The position numbers and the translations under genes were made by a program. A stretch of 64,000 nucleotides of DNA from Sandarakinorhabdus glacialis (GTDB taxonomy: Bacteria; Pseudomonadota; Alphaproteobacteria; Sphingomonadales; Sphingomonadaceae). Of this stretch, positions 1 through 7,935 are shown piece by piece (within the stretch, counting starts at the first letter, position 1; every line of letters starts with the position of its first letter). Below the pieces are notes generated by a model that was given only the letters and a program-made list of their open reading frames with translations, was not told where the DNA came from and ran no database searches. Where the stretch lies: contig NZ_BMJM01000005.1 of the NCBI RefSeq assembly GCF_014643455.1, positions 186,001 through 250,000 on the forward strand, read 5' to 3'.

Positions 1-281
1 CCAATCCTAATCGGCTGCGGTCGCTGGTGGGGGCGTTTGCGGCGAACCAGCGCTGGTTTCATGCGGCGGATGGGGCGGGGTATCGGTTGCTGGGCGACCA
101 GCTGCTCGCGGTCGACCGGATCAATCCGCAGAGCGCGGCGCGGCTGGCGGTGCCGCTGGGGCGGTGGCGGCGGTTCGATGCGGCGCGGGGGGCGCTCATG
201 CGGGCGCAGCTGGAGCGGGTTACGGCGACGCCGCGGGTGAGCCGGGATGTGCTGGAGATGGCTTCGCGGGCTTTGGTTTAG
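1..281 (+). CDS. pepN: Aminopeptidase N, C-terminal end (5' truncated by window)
   Basis: The reading frame is open from base 3 to a TAG at 279-281 and gives about 92 residues. They begin NPNRLRSLVGAF and continue with a FHAADGAGYRLL stretch, an INPQSAARL stretch and a closing VSRDVLEMASRAL. This matches the conserved end of the C-terminal alpha-helical domain of M1-family aminopeptidase N, where the series NPNRxRSLxGAF, FHxxDGxGY and NPQxASRL is diagnostic. PepN is a cytosolic zinc exopeptidase that trims N-terminal residues from peptides. The catalytic HExxH part lies outside the window, so activity cannot be judged. A spacer carrying a short palindromic repeat separates it from the next gene. 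Confidence 0.9.
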   Translation, partial: NPNRLRSLVGAFAANQRWFHAADGAGYRLLGDQLLAVDRINPQSAARLAVPLGRWRRFDAARGALMRAQLERVTATPRVSRDVLEMASRALV

Positions 282-334
282 GGGGCGTTGCCGGTGATGT
301 GGGCGTGTGTCGGTTGGTGTGGGCCTGGCGGCGC

Positions 335-366
335 GGCTGGATACCAGCCTTCGCTGGTATGACAGG
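335..366. repeat. Repeat family B, copy 1
   Basis: A 32-bp unit reading GGCTGGATACCAGCCTTCGC and then TGGTATGACAGG; the TACCAG...CTGGTA parts form a hairpin. An identical copy lies at 3035-3066. This copy sits just upstream of the histone-deacetylase-like gene, so a longer start for that gene would run through the repeat. Confidence 0.85.
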
Positions 367-375
367 TTTGAATTG

Positions 376-1356
376 GTGACCTTGCTGCCCCCGTTGCCGC
401 TGTTTCATCATGCGGATTATGTGGCGGCGTTGCCGGTCGGGCATAGTTTTCCGATGGGCAAATATTCGTTGTTGCTCGATGCGCTGGCGGAGGCGGGGCA
501 GGCGATCGAGGTGTTTGCGCCGGAGCCGATGGCGCTTGAATGGGTCGAGGCGGTGCATGATCCGGATTATGTGGCGGCGGTGATGGCGGCGCGGGTGCCG
601 GCCGAGCGCGAGCGGCGGATCGGGTTTCCAGTAACGGCGGCGGTGGCGCGGCGGACGCTGGCGGTGGCTGGGGGGACGTATGGGGCGGCATTGTACGCGC
701 TGGAGCATGGGTTTGCGGCGAATGGGGCGGGAGGTAGTCATCATGCGCTGCCCGATGGCGGGGCGGGGTATTGCGTGACGAATGATCTGGCGATTGCGGC
801 CAATCTACTGGTGGTCGAAGGGCCGGTTCGGCGGGTGCTGATCGTTGATCTCGATGTGCATCAGGGCGACGGGACGGCGGTGATCTTTGCCGGGCGGGAC
901 GATGTGCTGACGTTTTCGATGCATGCGGGGCGGAATTTTCCGGTGCGGAAGGCGCGGAGTTTTCGCGATGTCGAACTGGCGGATGGCTGCGGCGATGCGG
1001 AGTATCTGGCGATACTGGAGCGCGAATTGGCCGGCTTGCTGGCGGAGGTGAAGCCGGACCTGGTGCTGTTTCAGGCGGGAGTCGATCCGCATGTGGATGA
1101 CAGGCTGGGACGGCTGGCGTTGAGTGATGCGGGGCTGGCGGCGCGGGATGCCATGGTTGTCGGGATGTGCCGGGCGGCGGGGGTGCCGCTGGCCTCGACA
1201 TTGGGGGGTGGCTATGCCGCCGACCGGATGACGGTGGCGCGGCGGCATGCGGCGGGGTTGATCGCGCAGTGGGGCGCGGCAAGGGATTTTCCGAAGGTGG
1301 CGCGTATGCCGGGTGAAAATGACGATGCATGTCATCCCCGTGCTCAAGGTGCCTGA
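376..1356 (+). CDS. Histone deacetylase-like (acetylpolyamine amidohydrolase / HDAC) family hydrolase
   Basis: A 326-residue zinc hydrolase of the arginase/deacetylase fold. It carries GGSHHALPDGGAGY (about residues 118-131), whose two histidines are the catalytic dyad, then DLDVHQGDGT (about 157-166) with the Asp and His zinc ligands, GVDPHVDDRLG (about 235) with the third Asp ligand, and GGGYA near 276. Bacterial members remove acetyl groups from small amines or lysines; the substrate here is unknown. I chose the GTG at 376 because the open frame further upstream (from 307) is encoded by an intergenic repeat and has no family similarity. The 3' end overlaps the likely original start of the following sigma-factor gene. 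Confidence 0.85.
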   Translation: MTLLPPLPLFHHADYVAALPVGHSFPMGKYSLLLDALAEAGQAIEVFAPEPMALEWVEAVHDPDYVAAVMAARVPAERERRIGFPVTAAVARRTLAVAGGTYGAALYALEHGFAANGAGGSHHALPDGGAGYCVTNDLAIAANLLVVEGPVRRVLIVDLDVHQGDGTAVIFAGRDDVLTFSMHAGRNFPVRKARSFRDVELADGCGDAEYLAILERELAGLLAEVKPDLVLFQAGVDPHVDDRLGRLALSDAGLAARDAMVVGMCRAAGVPLASTLGGGYAADRMTVARRHAAGLIAQWGAARDFPKVARMPGENDDACHPRAQGA

Positions 1357-1409
1357 TCGGGAAACCGGGGACTCGTCGCCGCTGGCGCTGTTGATGGCGC
1401 GGGTGGCCG

Positions 1410-1922
1410 ATGGCGATCGCGCGGCTGGTTGCGGCGCTCGAGGGACAGGGGCTGCGGCTGGCGGACCGGACGCTGAACGATCGCGTCGGCGCCGAGGATG
1501 TCGTGCAGGTCGCGCTGACCCGGATGTGGACGATGGCGGCGCGGTTCGATCCGGCGCGGGGGTCGGTCGAGGGCTGGTTCCGGCGGATTGTCGTCAATCT
1601 TTGCCTCGACCGGCGGCGGTCGCTGAAGCTGGTGGCGCCGTTGGCCGAGGCCGATGACGTGGCGAGCAGCGCGCCCGATCCTTATGAAGCGGCGGCGGCG
1701 AACGACCAGCGCGCGCGGATGAGCGCCGGCATGGCGCGGTTGGCGCCCCGGCAACGCGCGGCGCTGGCGATGTTCCACGGCGAGGGCATGACGATGGCCG
1801 AGATCGCCGCTGCGCTGGAGACCAGCCCCAAGGCCGTCGAGGGATTGCTGGGCCGGGCACGTATGGAATTACGAAACCTGATCGGAGTGGACACCCCAAG
1901 TGAACAGCGAACGCGCCCTTGA
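1410..1922 (+). CDS. ECF RNA polymerase sigma factor, probably frame-shifted near its N-terminus
   Basis: The 170-residue frame contains sigma region 2 (AEDVVQVALTRMW, then WFRRIVVNLCLDRRR) and a complete region 4 helix-turn-helix (LAPRQRAALAMF, MTMAEIAAALETSPKAVEGL). The expected beginning of region 2, of the form LALLMARVADGDRAA, is present but in another frame (about 1380-1427, open from ATG 1313 or 1319). The two frames meet at GGCGATCGCGCGGCTGG. Restoring a second copy of the 11-bp unit GGCGATCGCGC would join them smoothly into a protein of about 204 residues. As written, translation from ATG 1410 lacks region 2.1, so the product may be impaired. It overlaps the next gene by 23 bp, typical of sigma/anti-sigma coupling. 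Confidence 0.75.
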   Translation: MAIARLVAALEGQGLRLADRTLNDRVGAEDVVQVALTRMWTMAARFDPARGSVEGWFRRIVVNLCLDRRRSLKLVAPLAEADDVASSAPDPYEAAAANDQRARMSAGMARLAPRQRAALAMFHGEGMTMAEIAAALETSPKAVEGLLGRARMELRNLIGVDTPSEQRTRP

Positions 1923-2352
1923 GATCATCGCGGCCTATGGCGCCGATGCGCGGCGCTGGCCCGATGCCGAGCGCGGCGGTGTGCTGGCGCTGGTGGCGGC
2001 CGATGCGGGTGTCGCGGCGGCGCTGGCCGAGGCGCGCGGGCTGGATGGGTGGTTGGCGGGCTGGGCCGGCGACGTGGCGCCGCGGCGGTTCGATGCCGAG
2101 GCGATCATGGCGACGGCGCAGGTGCCGGTGATGCCGCGAACGTCGCCGGTGCGGCGCTGGTTCGCCAGCAGTGCGCTGGCGGTGGCGGTGGCGGTGGGGC
2201 TGGCGCTGGTGGTGCCGAGGCCGGTGACGACAGAGATTGCAACGAATTCTCCCGTGCCGTCGGCCACGGTTGAGGGCGATGTGTCGGGCAGCGATGCCGA
2301 CGACTTCGCCTTGGTGTTTACGCCGACGATCGATGAGGACGAATTGATATGA
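1900..2352 (+). CDS. Single-pass membrane protein, putative anti-sigma partner
   Basis: A 150-residue protein starting at GTG 1900, inside the 3' end of the sigma gene. Residues about 1-75 are soluble and Ala/Arg/Asp-rich (ERALEIIAAYGADARRWPDAER). One hydrophobic helix follows near 88-106 (SSALAVAVAVGLALVV), then a short acidic extracytoplasmic tail ending DEDELI. The soluble front, single membrane helix and overlap with an ECF sigma gene suggest an anti-sigma or sensor subunit. No zinc-binding anti-sigma motif is visible, so the role rests on context. It overlaps the next gene by an ATGA. Confidence 0.55.
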   Translation: MNSERALEIIAAYGADARRWPDAERGGVLALVAADAGVAAALAEARGLDGWLAGWAGDVAPRRFDAEAIMATAQVPVMPRTSPVRRWFASSALAVAVAVGLALVVPRPVTTEIATNSPVPSATVEGDVSGSDADDFALVFTPTIDEDELI

Positions 2353-2900
2353 TGACTTTGAAATTGCGCGGCGCGGCTGTGTTGCTGATGCTTGGCACGG
2401 CAGCGCCGGTGCTGGCCCAGGTGGCTGTGCCGGCGGCTCCGGCAGCGCCTGCTGCGGGCGTGCACGCCGGGCCGGACGGGCATGGGATGCGGGGCGGTAT
2501 GCGGGGTATGCGCGGCCACAAGCGTTTTGCATCGATGAGCGAGGCCGGGCGGATTGTGATGCGCGAGGCGATGCAGGCCGGCGGCGAGCGGGCTGCGGAC
2601 CGCGAGGCGATCAAGGCGGCGCGTGACCGGATGCTGACGCTGCTCGAGGCCGACCGGCTCGATACCGGGGCGCTGAAGCGGGCGATGGACGAGGAGCGCA
2701 AGGTCGCCAGTGCCGGGCGCGAACGCCACCAGGCGTCGATGCTGGCCGGGTTCACCAAGCTGTCGGTGGCGGATCGCAAGGCGTTCGTGGCGGATTCGCG
2801 GGCGATGAAGACGCGGATGGAGGGGCGGATGAAGGATTGGCGCGGCAAGGGTGGTCCGGGGGATCGCCGGGGTCCGCCGGCGCCGGCGCCTGCTGTCTGA
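2349..2900 (+). CDS. Spy/CpxP-like periplasmic protein (periplasmic heavy-metal sensor family)
   Basis: A 183-residue protein with a cleavable signal peptide (LKLRGAAVLLMLGTAAPVLAQ) and an Ala/Pro stretch. A Met/His/Gly segment follows (about 38-58, HGMRGGMRGMRGHK), then a helical core rich in Arg, Lys and Glu (about 60-165) with a Gly/Pro tail. This arrangement is usual in small periplasmic chaperones and metal sensors of the Spy/CpxP/CnrX type. Its position in an operon with an ECF sigma factor and a membrane protein resembles metal- or stress-responsive cnr-like loci. The start is the ATG at 2349, in an ATGA overlap with the preceding stop. Metal specificity cannot be told from sequence. 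Confidence 0.6.
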   Translation: MMTLKLRGAAVLLMLGTAAPVLAQVAVPAAPAAPAAGVHAGPDGHGMRGGMRGMRGHKRFASMSEAGRIVMREAMQAGGERAADREAIKAARDRMLTLLEADRLDTGALKRAMDEERKVASAGRERHQASMLAGFTKLSVADRKAFVADSRAMKTRMEGRMKDWRGKGGPGDRRGPPAPAPAV

Positions 2901-2941
2901 GGGTTCGGGGCTCGGGGTTTGGTTGGTTCTGCAGAGAAGTA

Positions 2942-2972
2942 ACTGGGTCCCGGGTCGAGCCCGGGATGACAG
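2942..2972. repeat. Repeat family A, copy 1
   Basis: ACTGGGTCCCGGGTCGAGCC followed by CGGGATGACAG. The inner CCCGGGTCGAGCCCGGG is a hairpin. Other copies lie at about 7094-7123, 14998-15028, 52292-52319, 63761-63792 and 63812-63843. This copy lies between two convergent genes. Confidence 0.9.
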
Positions 2973-3034
2973 CTGAGGAGGAATAGGGTTTGGCGGCTCG
3001 GGGTTCTGTTCTGGCTGGAGTGGCCGCGCGGATA

Positions 3035-3066
3035 GGCTGGATACCAGCCTTCGCTGGTATGACAGG
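3035..3066. repeat. Repeat family B, copy 2
   Basis: The same 32-bp unit as at 335-366 (GGCTGGATACCAGCC...TGGTATGACAGG). It lies seven bases before the stop of the minus-strand transaminase gene, in the spacer between convergent genes. Confidence 0.85.
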
Positions 3067-3072
3067 GCGAAA

Positions 3073-3939
3073 TTAAGGGCGCCAGCCGGTTTGGGCGGTG
3101 ATTTCGGCGCTGACCAATGCTGCGAGACGTGACGCCATCGGGCCGGGGGAACCGGTTCCGATGGCGTTTTCGTCTATGCGGACGACCGGGAGGAGGGGGG
3201 CGGTGGTGGAGGTCAGCAGGGCCTCGTCGGCGGCGAGGGCCTCGGCGAGCGAGAAGGGGCGTTCGTCGATGGGGATCTGGGCTTCGCGGGCGAGGCGGAG
3301 GAGGGTGGCGCGGGCGATGCCGGGGAGGATCGATTCGGACAGCGGGTGGGTGATGAGGCGGCCGGCCTTGACGATATAGGCGTTGGTCGAGCCGCCTTCG
3401 CGGACGGTGTTGTCGGGGGCGACGAGCCAGGCTTCGAAGGCACCGGCGGCGCGGGCGTCCTGCTTGGCGAGGACGTTTGCCAGAAGCCCGGTGGTCTTCA
3501 TATCGACGCGGCGCCAGCGCATGTCGTTGACGGTGATGACTTTTACGCCGGTTTTCTGCTGTGCGGTGCGCTGGTGGAAGTCGAAGCGGCGGACGGTCAT
3601 CACGAGAGTCGGGCGGGGGTTGGCGGGGAAGCCATGGTCGCGTTTGGCGGTGCCGCGGCTGAGTTGCAGGTATAAAAGCGCGTCGGCCTGGCCGTTAACC
3701 GCGATGAGACGGCGGGCCTGGAGGGTGAGGGCGGCGTCCGACATGGCGAAATCGATGAACAGCGCGGCGCAGTTGCGGCGCAGGCGGGCGATGTGGTGGG
3801 GCCAGTCGAGCATTTTGCCATTGAGGACGGCGGTGACTTCGTAGAGCGCGTCGGCGAACTGGAGTCCGCGGTCCTCGACATGGACATGGGCATCGCGCAG
3901 CGGGGTCAGGCGTCCGTCGACATAGGCCAGTTGCGGCAT
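3073..3939 (-). CDS. D-amino-acid transaminase (PLP fold type IV)
   Basis: A 288-residue class IV aminotransferase. It starts MPQLAYVDGR, has the EDRGLQFADALYE signature (about 22-34), a PLP lysine in VDMKTTGLL (K148, with the ANVLAKQDA that follows in D-alanine transaminases), and the REGGSTNAY motif near 180-188. D-amino-acid transaminase interconverts D-alanine and D-glutamate for peptidoglycan; branched-chain and aminodeoxychorismate relatives look different around the lysine. The ATG at 3939 is preceded by AAGGAAAG. It is divergent from the photolyase gene, sharing a spacer of about 54 bp. Confidence 0.85.
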   Translation of the reverse strand: MPQLAYVDGRLTPLRDAHVHVEDRGLQFADALYEVTAVLNGKMLDWPHHIARLRRNCAALFIDFAMSDAALTLQARRLIAVNGQADALLYLQLSRGTAKRDHGFPANPRPTLVMTVRRFDFHQRTAQQKTGVKVITVNDMRWRRVDMKTTGLLANVLAKQDARAAGAFEAWLVAPDNTVREGGSTNAYIVKAGRLITHPLSESILPGIARATLLRLAREAQIPIDERPFSLAEALAADEALLTSTTAPLLPVVRIDENAIGTGSPGPMASRLAALVSAEITAQTGWRP

Positions 3940-3993
3940 TTGAGCGCTTTCCTTGGGCTTTGGTGAGGCGGCTTTAGACGGTATGCAGGGGGC

Positions 3994-5352
3994 ATGTCAG
4001 CACCGCATCTCATCTGGTTCCGAAACGATTTGCGATTGGCCGATCATGCGGCGGTCGCGGCGGCGGCGAAGGCCGGCCCGGTGGTGTGCCTGTATGTGCT
4101 CGACGATGTGACGCCGGGGCATTGGAAGATGGGCGCGGCGCAGCGGTGGTGGCTGCATCACAGCCTGGCGGCTTTGGCGAAATCGCTGGGTGGCCGGTTG
4201 GTGTTGCGGCGGGGCGAGGCGGGGGTCGTGGTGCCCGAGGTGGCGGCGGCGATCGGGGCGGCGGCGGTGCATACGCTGACGCATTACGAGCCCTGGGCGA
4301 AACTGCAGGATGCGGCGGTGGCGAAGGCGACCGAATTGAAGCGCTATCATGGGGCGTTGCTGGCGGCGCCGGGGAGCGTGACGGCGGGTGGCGGCGGGCG
4401 GTATCGGATCTTTACGCCGTGGTGGAACAAGCTGCGGGCGGAACTGCCGCCGCCGTTGCCGATGAAGGCGCCGGAGCTGGTGTTCGGCGATGTGCCGGCG
4501 GGGGATGATCTGGCGGATTGGGAATTGTTGCCGACGAAGCCGGACTGGGCGGGCGGGTTTGATGTTTGGGAACCGGGCGAGGCGGGGGCGGCGAAGCGGT
4601 TGGCAGCGTTTTTGGATGTGGCGCGGGATTATGCTGCGGGGCGGAACTTGCCGTCGCAGGAGGGGTCTTCGCGGCTGTCGCCGCATTTGTCGCTGGGGGA
4701 GATTTCGGTGCGGACGGTGTGGCATGCGGTGGCCGACGCAGTGCCGGCGGATGCGGCCGAGCCGTATCTGCGCGAGCTGGGGTGGCGGGATTTTGCAGCG
4801 AATATCCTCGACCAGTTTCCCGAGCATGGCGATGTGCCGGGACGGGTGCAGTTCGATGACCTGGCGTTTCGGAGCGCGCCGGACGAGTTGGCGGCTTGGC
4901 AGCGGGGGATGACGGGCTATCCGATCGTCGATGCGGGGATGCGGCAGCTGTGGACGATCGGATGGATGCACAACCGGGTGCGGATGATTGCTTCGTCGTT
5001 TTTGGTGAAGCATTTGCTGATCGATTGGCGGACCGGGGAGCAGTTTTTCTGGGATTGCCTGGTGGATGCTGATCTGGGGTCGAATTCGCTGGGGTGGCAG
5101 TGGGTTATGGGGTCCGGGGTGGATTCGTCGCCGTTCAACCGGGTGTTTGCGCCGGTGTCGCAGAGCGCCAAGTTCGATGCGGCGGGGTATATTCGGGAAT
5201 GGGTGCCGGAGTTGCGCGGGCTGTCGGATGCGGCGATCCATGCGCCCTGGGAGGTCGGCGGGGTGGCTGGGTATCCGGCGCCGATCGTCGGGCATGCCGA
5301 GGGGCGGGCGCGGGCGTTGGCGGCTTATGCGGCGGTCAAGGGAACGGGTTAA
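3994..5352 (+). CDS. phrB: Deoxyribodipyrimidine photo-lyase
   Basis: A 452-residue FAD blue-light DNA repair enzyme. The N-terminal antenna (Rossmann) domain starts HLIWFRNDLRLADHAA. The C-terminal FAD domain carries the family core: GYPIVDAGMRQL, GWMHNRVRMIASSFL, WFRTGE-like RTGEQFFWDCLVDADL, and the terminal series NSLGWQWVMGSG, DSSPFNRVFAP. It splits cyclobutane pyrimidine dimers. Length and motif order are those of class I CPD photolyases. Its TAA overlaps the stop codon of the convergent permease gene. Confidence 0.95.
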   Translation: MSAPHLIWFRNDLRLADHAAVAAAAKAGPVVCLYVLDDVTPGHWKMGAAQRWWLHHSLAALAKSLGGRLVLRRGEAGVVVPEVAAAIGAAAVHTLTHYEPWAKLQDAAVAKATELKRYHGALLAAPGSVTAGGGGRYRIFTPWWNKLRAELPPPLPMKAPELVFGDVPAGDDLADWELLPTKPDWAGGFDVWEPGEAGAAKRLAAFLDVARDYAAGRNLPSQEGSSRLSPHLSLGEISVRTVWHAVADAVPADAAEPYLRELGWRDFAANILDQFPEHGDVPGRVQFDDLAFRSAPDELAAWQRGMTGYPIVDAGMRQLWTIGWMHNRVRMIASSFLVKHLLIDWRTGEQFFWDCLVDADLGSNSLGWQWVMGSGVDSSPFNRVFAPVSQSAKFDAAGYIREWVPELRGLSDAAIHAPWEVGGVAGYPAPIVGHAEGRARALAAYAAVKGTG

Positions 5353-6707
5353 GAGTCACCCACCCCCGACCCCTCCCTTGAAGAAGGGAGGGGAGCAGAG
5401 CGGCGCGCCCAATAGAGCAAGCTGGCGGCGGCGATGAAGAGGGCGATCCCGATGGCTTCGGGGGCGGTGCTCTGGAAGGCGACCCAGAGCATGGCGGCAT
5501 TGCCGGCGAGGGCGACCGGGAGGAGCGCGGGGATGCGGACGGGCGGGCCGGCGTGGGCGATGTTGTCGCGGCGCAGTTTGAGGGCGGCGGCGCTGCCGAG
5601 GAAATAGATCAGCACGCAGAACAAAGTCGCGAGGATGGCGAGCGAAGTGAAGGTGCCCGAGACGGCGATGGTCGCGGCGATGGCGGCGTGGACGAGGCTG
5701 GCGATCCACGGGGCGTGGGTGCGGCGGTGGGTGCGGCCGAGCGCAGTGGGCAGGATGCCGTCGCGGGACATGGCGAACAACATGCGCGGCGAGGATAGCG
5801 AGTCCGACGCATTCCAGCCGAGCATCGAGATGGCGGCGCCGGCGCCGAGGATGATGCCGAGCAGGGGCGACAGGCGGGCGGCGGCTTCGGCGAGGGGCGC
5901 GGGGGAGGCGCCGAGAGCGTCGCCGAGCAGGCCTTGCGCGATGAGCTGGACGATGACGCACATGACGGCATAGCCGAGCATCGAGGCGATGATGGCGTGC
6001 GGGATGGTGCGCGCCGGGTTGCGGACTTCGCCCGAGACGGCGAGCGAGGCCTCGATGCCGGTGAACAGGAAGATGCCGAGGATGGCGGCGCGGCCGATAT
6101 CGGCACCGCCGGCGGGCATGGCGAGGGCGAGCTGTGCCGGGACGATGAACCAGACGCCGATGGCGATGAACAGCGCCAGCGGGACGATCTTGATGCTGGT
6201 GGCGATGGTGACGAAGCGGGCCGCGATGCCGACGCCGGCGATGTTGATGAGGGCTAGGCCGAAGAACCAGATGGTGATGGCGATGGCACGGATCGGACCT
6301 GTAGCAAGGGCGGGAAGGGCAGTGCCGATGACGTCGGCGGCAGCAGCGGCGATGGCGCCGGAGGCGAGTACGGCGCTGGCATAGTTGAACATGCCGGTCA
6401 GGAAGCCCCAATAGGGCCCGAAGGCGATGCCGACGAAGCCCGAGACACCGCCGCTGGTGGGCACGCGGCTGGCGCCTTCGGCGAAGCACAGCATGACGGC
6501 GCCGACGGCGAGGCCGCACGCGACATAGGCGAGCGGGGCGTAGCTGCCGACGGCGGCGGCCATCGCGGCGGGGACGGTGAAGATGCCGCTGCCGACGAGC
6601 ATGCCGACAAAGGCGGCAGTGAGGGCGACGGGGCCGACGCCGCGGATGAGGCCGGCGTCGCGGGATGCGGTTGGGGACGCTGGGCTGGCGGCGGCGGGTT
6701 CCGGCAT
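5349..6707 (-). CDS. APC-family amino acid permease
   Basis: A 452-residue polytopic protein with about 12 membrane helices. The opening TAAFVGMLVGSGIF is the APC glycine-rich TM1 break that binds the substrate backbone; GNxSxxD-like WNASDSLSSPRMLFAMSRDG lies near residue 310. It imports or exchanges amino acids across the inner membrane; specificity is unclear. I start at the ATG at 6707 because the longer TTG form adds only polar residues. The last 12 or so residues (LPSSREGSGVGDS) and the stop codon are encoded by an intergenic repeat, so the C-terminus has been redefined by that element. It is convergent with and overlaps phrB by three bases. Confidence 0.85.
   Translation of the reverse strand: MPEPAAASPASPTASRDAGLIRGVGPVALTAAFVGMLVGSGIFTVPAAMAAAVGSYAPLAYVACGLAVGAVMLCFAEGASRVPTSGGVSGFVGIAFGPYWGFLTGMFNYASAVLASGAIAAAAADVIGTALPALATGPIRAIAITIWFFGLALINIAGVGIAARFVTIATSIKIVPLALFIAIGVWFIVPAQLALAMPAGGADIGRAAILGIFLFTGIEASLAVSGEVRNPARTIPHAIIASMLGYAVMCVIVQLIAQGLLGDALGASPAPLAEAAARLSPLLGIILGAGAAISMLGWNASDSLSSPRMLFAMSRDGILPTALGRTHRRTHAPWIASLVHAAIAATIAVSGTFTSLAILATLFCVLIYFLGSAAALKLRRDNIAHAGPPVRIPALLPVALAGNAAMLWVAFQSTAPEAIGIALFIAAASLLYWARRSAPLPSSREGSGVGDS
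5353..5395. repeat. Repeat family C, copy 1
   Basis: GAGTCACCCACCCCCGACCC then CTCCCTTGAAGAAGGGAGGG GAG. The CCCTCCCTTGAAGAAGGGAGGG core is a strong hairpin. Copies occur at 7883-7924, 57606-57643 (half) and as an inverted pair at 60111-60221. Here it encodes the end of the minus-strand permease. Confidence 0.9.
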
Positions 6708-6797
6708 TGCGACATGGTTAAGCGGTGGGTTGGGACGGTGCAAGACAAGCGGCGAAACCCATCGGCGCGGCGGGAATTAAGAGGGGAGTGGATTTGG

Positions 6798-7076
6798 ATG
6801 GAGATGATGATGAAGACGCCGTTTGGACATAAGCATGCGGGACGCAAGGAACGCGGGCTGGGCAAGTTGCTCGGGGTTGTGCTGGCGGGCGCAGCGGCTG
6901 TGGCGTGGTTTGCGCAGAAGCGCGCGGCCGCCGATGCGGGCGGGGATGCGGGCGGGAGTGCAGGCGGCGAGCCGAAGGCGCACCGGGCGGATGGGAGCGA
7001 TGACTCGGCTTCGTTCGGGGCTGGGATTGCTGATGAGGGGACGATTCCGGAGGCTGGGGCGACGCCTTCGGTTTGA
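6798..7076 (+). CDS. Small single-pass membrane protein of unknown function
   Basis: A 92-residue protein. The front is basic (GHKHAGRKERGLG), followed by one membrane helix (KLLGVVLAGAAAVAWFA, about 24-40) and a Gly/Ala/Asp-rich, low-complexity tail. I chose ATG 6798 because AGGGGAG lies nine bases upstream; an earlier in-frame codon has no such site. I recognise no family. It is divergent from the permease and convergent with the dehydrogenase gene. Confidence 0.5.
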   Translation: MEMMMKTPFGHKHAGRKERGLGKLLGVVLAGAAAVAWFAQKRAAADAGGDAGGSAGGEPKAHRADGSDDSASFGAGIADEGTIPEAGATPSV

Positions 7077-7093
7077 GGGTGCGGGATGAGACG

Positions 7094-7123
7094 CTGGGTC
7101 CCGGGTCGAGCCCGGGATGACAG
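7094..7123. repeat. Repeat family A, copy 2
   Basis: CTGGGTCCCGGGTCGAGCCC then GGGATGACAG, the same unit as at 2942-2972. It lies between the convergent ends of the small membrane protein gene and the dehydrogenase gene. Confidence 0.9.
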
Positions 7124-7129
7124 TTTTCT

Positions 7130-7813
7130 TCAGGGCGCGATTTCGGTGCCTTGCCAGTCGTAGATGCGGCCTGACATCGCCGGGGTCGCCGAGGCAATGA
7201 CGGCAAGGAGGTGGGCGGCGCTTTCGGCCGGGGTGAACAGTTTCGCGACGCCGCGCTGGAAGGGCTTCGACAGGCCGGTGTCGACGGTGCCGGGGTGGAG
7301 GCCGAGGACGATGTTTTCGGGGTTGGTGCGCGCCTGCTCGATGGCGATGGTGCACAGGATCTGGTTGAGGGCGGATTTCGAGGCGCGATAGGCGTGCCAG
7401 CCGCCGAGGCGGTTGTCCGATATCGAGCCGACGCGGGCGGAAAGCGCGGCGAAGACGGTGCGGCGGTTCCTGGGCATCAGCGGGAGGAAAGCCTGGGCGA
7501 TGAGCGCCGGACCGATGGCGTTGATGGCGAAGGCCTGGGTGAAGGCGGCGGCGGAGAGTTGGCGGAGGGCGCGTTCGGGGGCGAGGCTTTCGGCGTGGAG
7601 GAGGCCGGTGGCGACGATGACCAGGTCGGGCGGGGTGGAAAGGGCTGCGGCTGCGGCGGTTATGCTGGCGGGGCTGGTGAGGTCTAGGCCGGTGCTGCGG
7701 GAGAGGCGGGTTATTCGGGTGTTGGGGTTTGTGGACAGGAGGTCGGCGAGGGCGGTGCCCAGGCCGCCGGTGGCGCCGATGATGACGGCATGGCGGGGTG
7801 GAGTTGGGATCAT
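7130..7813 (-). CDS. Short-chain dehydrogenase/reductase (C-factor/CsgA-like)
   Basis: A 227-residue Rossmann oxidoreductase. The nucleotide-binding GATGGLGT is at residues 13-20, an N-A-I-G stretch at about 98-101, and the catalytic Y142-RAS-K146 pair is present. The C-terminal LHPGTVDTGLSKPF is typical of the short SDRs resembling the C-factor protein. It uses NAD(P) to oxidise or reduce an alcohol or ketone; the substrate is unknown. It lies downstream of clpS on the same strand but is separated from it by a repeat. Confidence 0.8.
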   Translation of the reverse strand: MIPTPPRHAVIIGATGGLGTALADLLSTNPNTRITRLSRSTGLDLTSPASITAAAAALSTPPDLVIVATGLLHAESLAPERALRQLSAAAFTQAFAINAIGPALIAQAFLPLMPRNRRTVFAALSARVGSISDNRLGGWHAYRASKSALNQILCTIAIEQARTNPENIVLGLHPGTVDTGLSKPFQRGVAKLFTPAESAAHLLAVIASATPAMSGRIYDWQGTEIAP

Positions 7814-7882
7814 TGCGCCTGATTAGCGCGACGGAGATGGGGGTGCGAGGCGCTTTGTGGCGCAGGCGGGTTTGGCGGGGCG

Positions 7883-7924
7883 GAGTCACCCACCCCCGAC
7901 CCCTCCCTTGAAGAATGGAGGGGG
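7883..7924. repeat. Repeat family C, copy 2
   Basis: GAGTCACCCACCCCCGACCC then CTCCCTTGAAGAATGGAGGGGG. One base of the right arm differs from the copy at 5353-5395. It lies between the end of clpS and the start of the dehydrogenase gene and could act as a terminator for clpS. Confidence 0.85.
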
Positions 7925-7935
7925 GAAGGACAGCG

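Noticed and set aside
307-375. Upstream extension of the histone-deacetylase-like protein to GTG 307.
   Set aside because: The added residues are encoded by the B repeat and lack family similarity.
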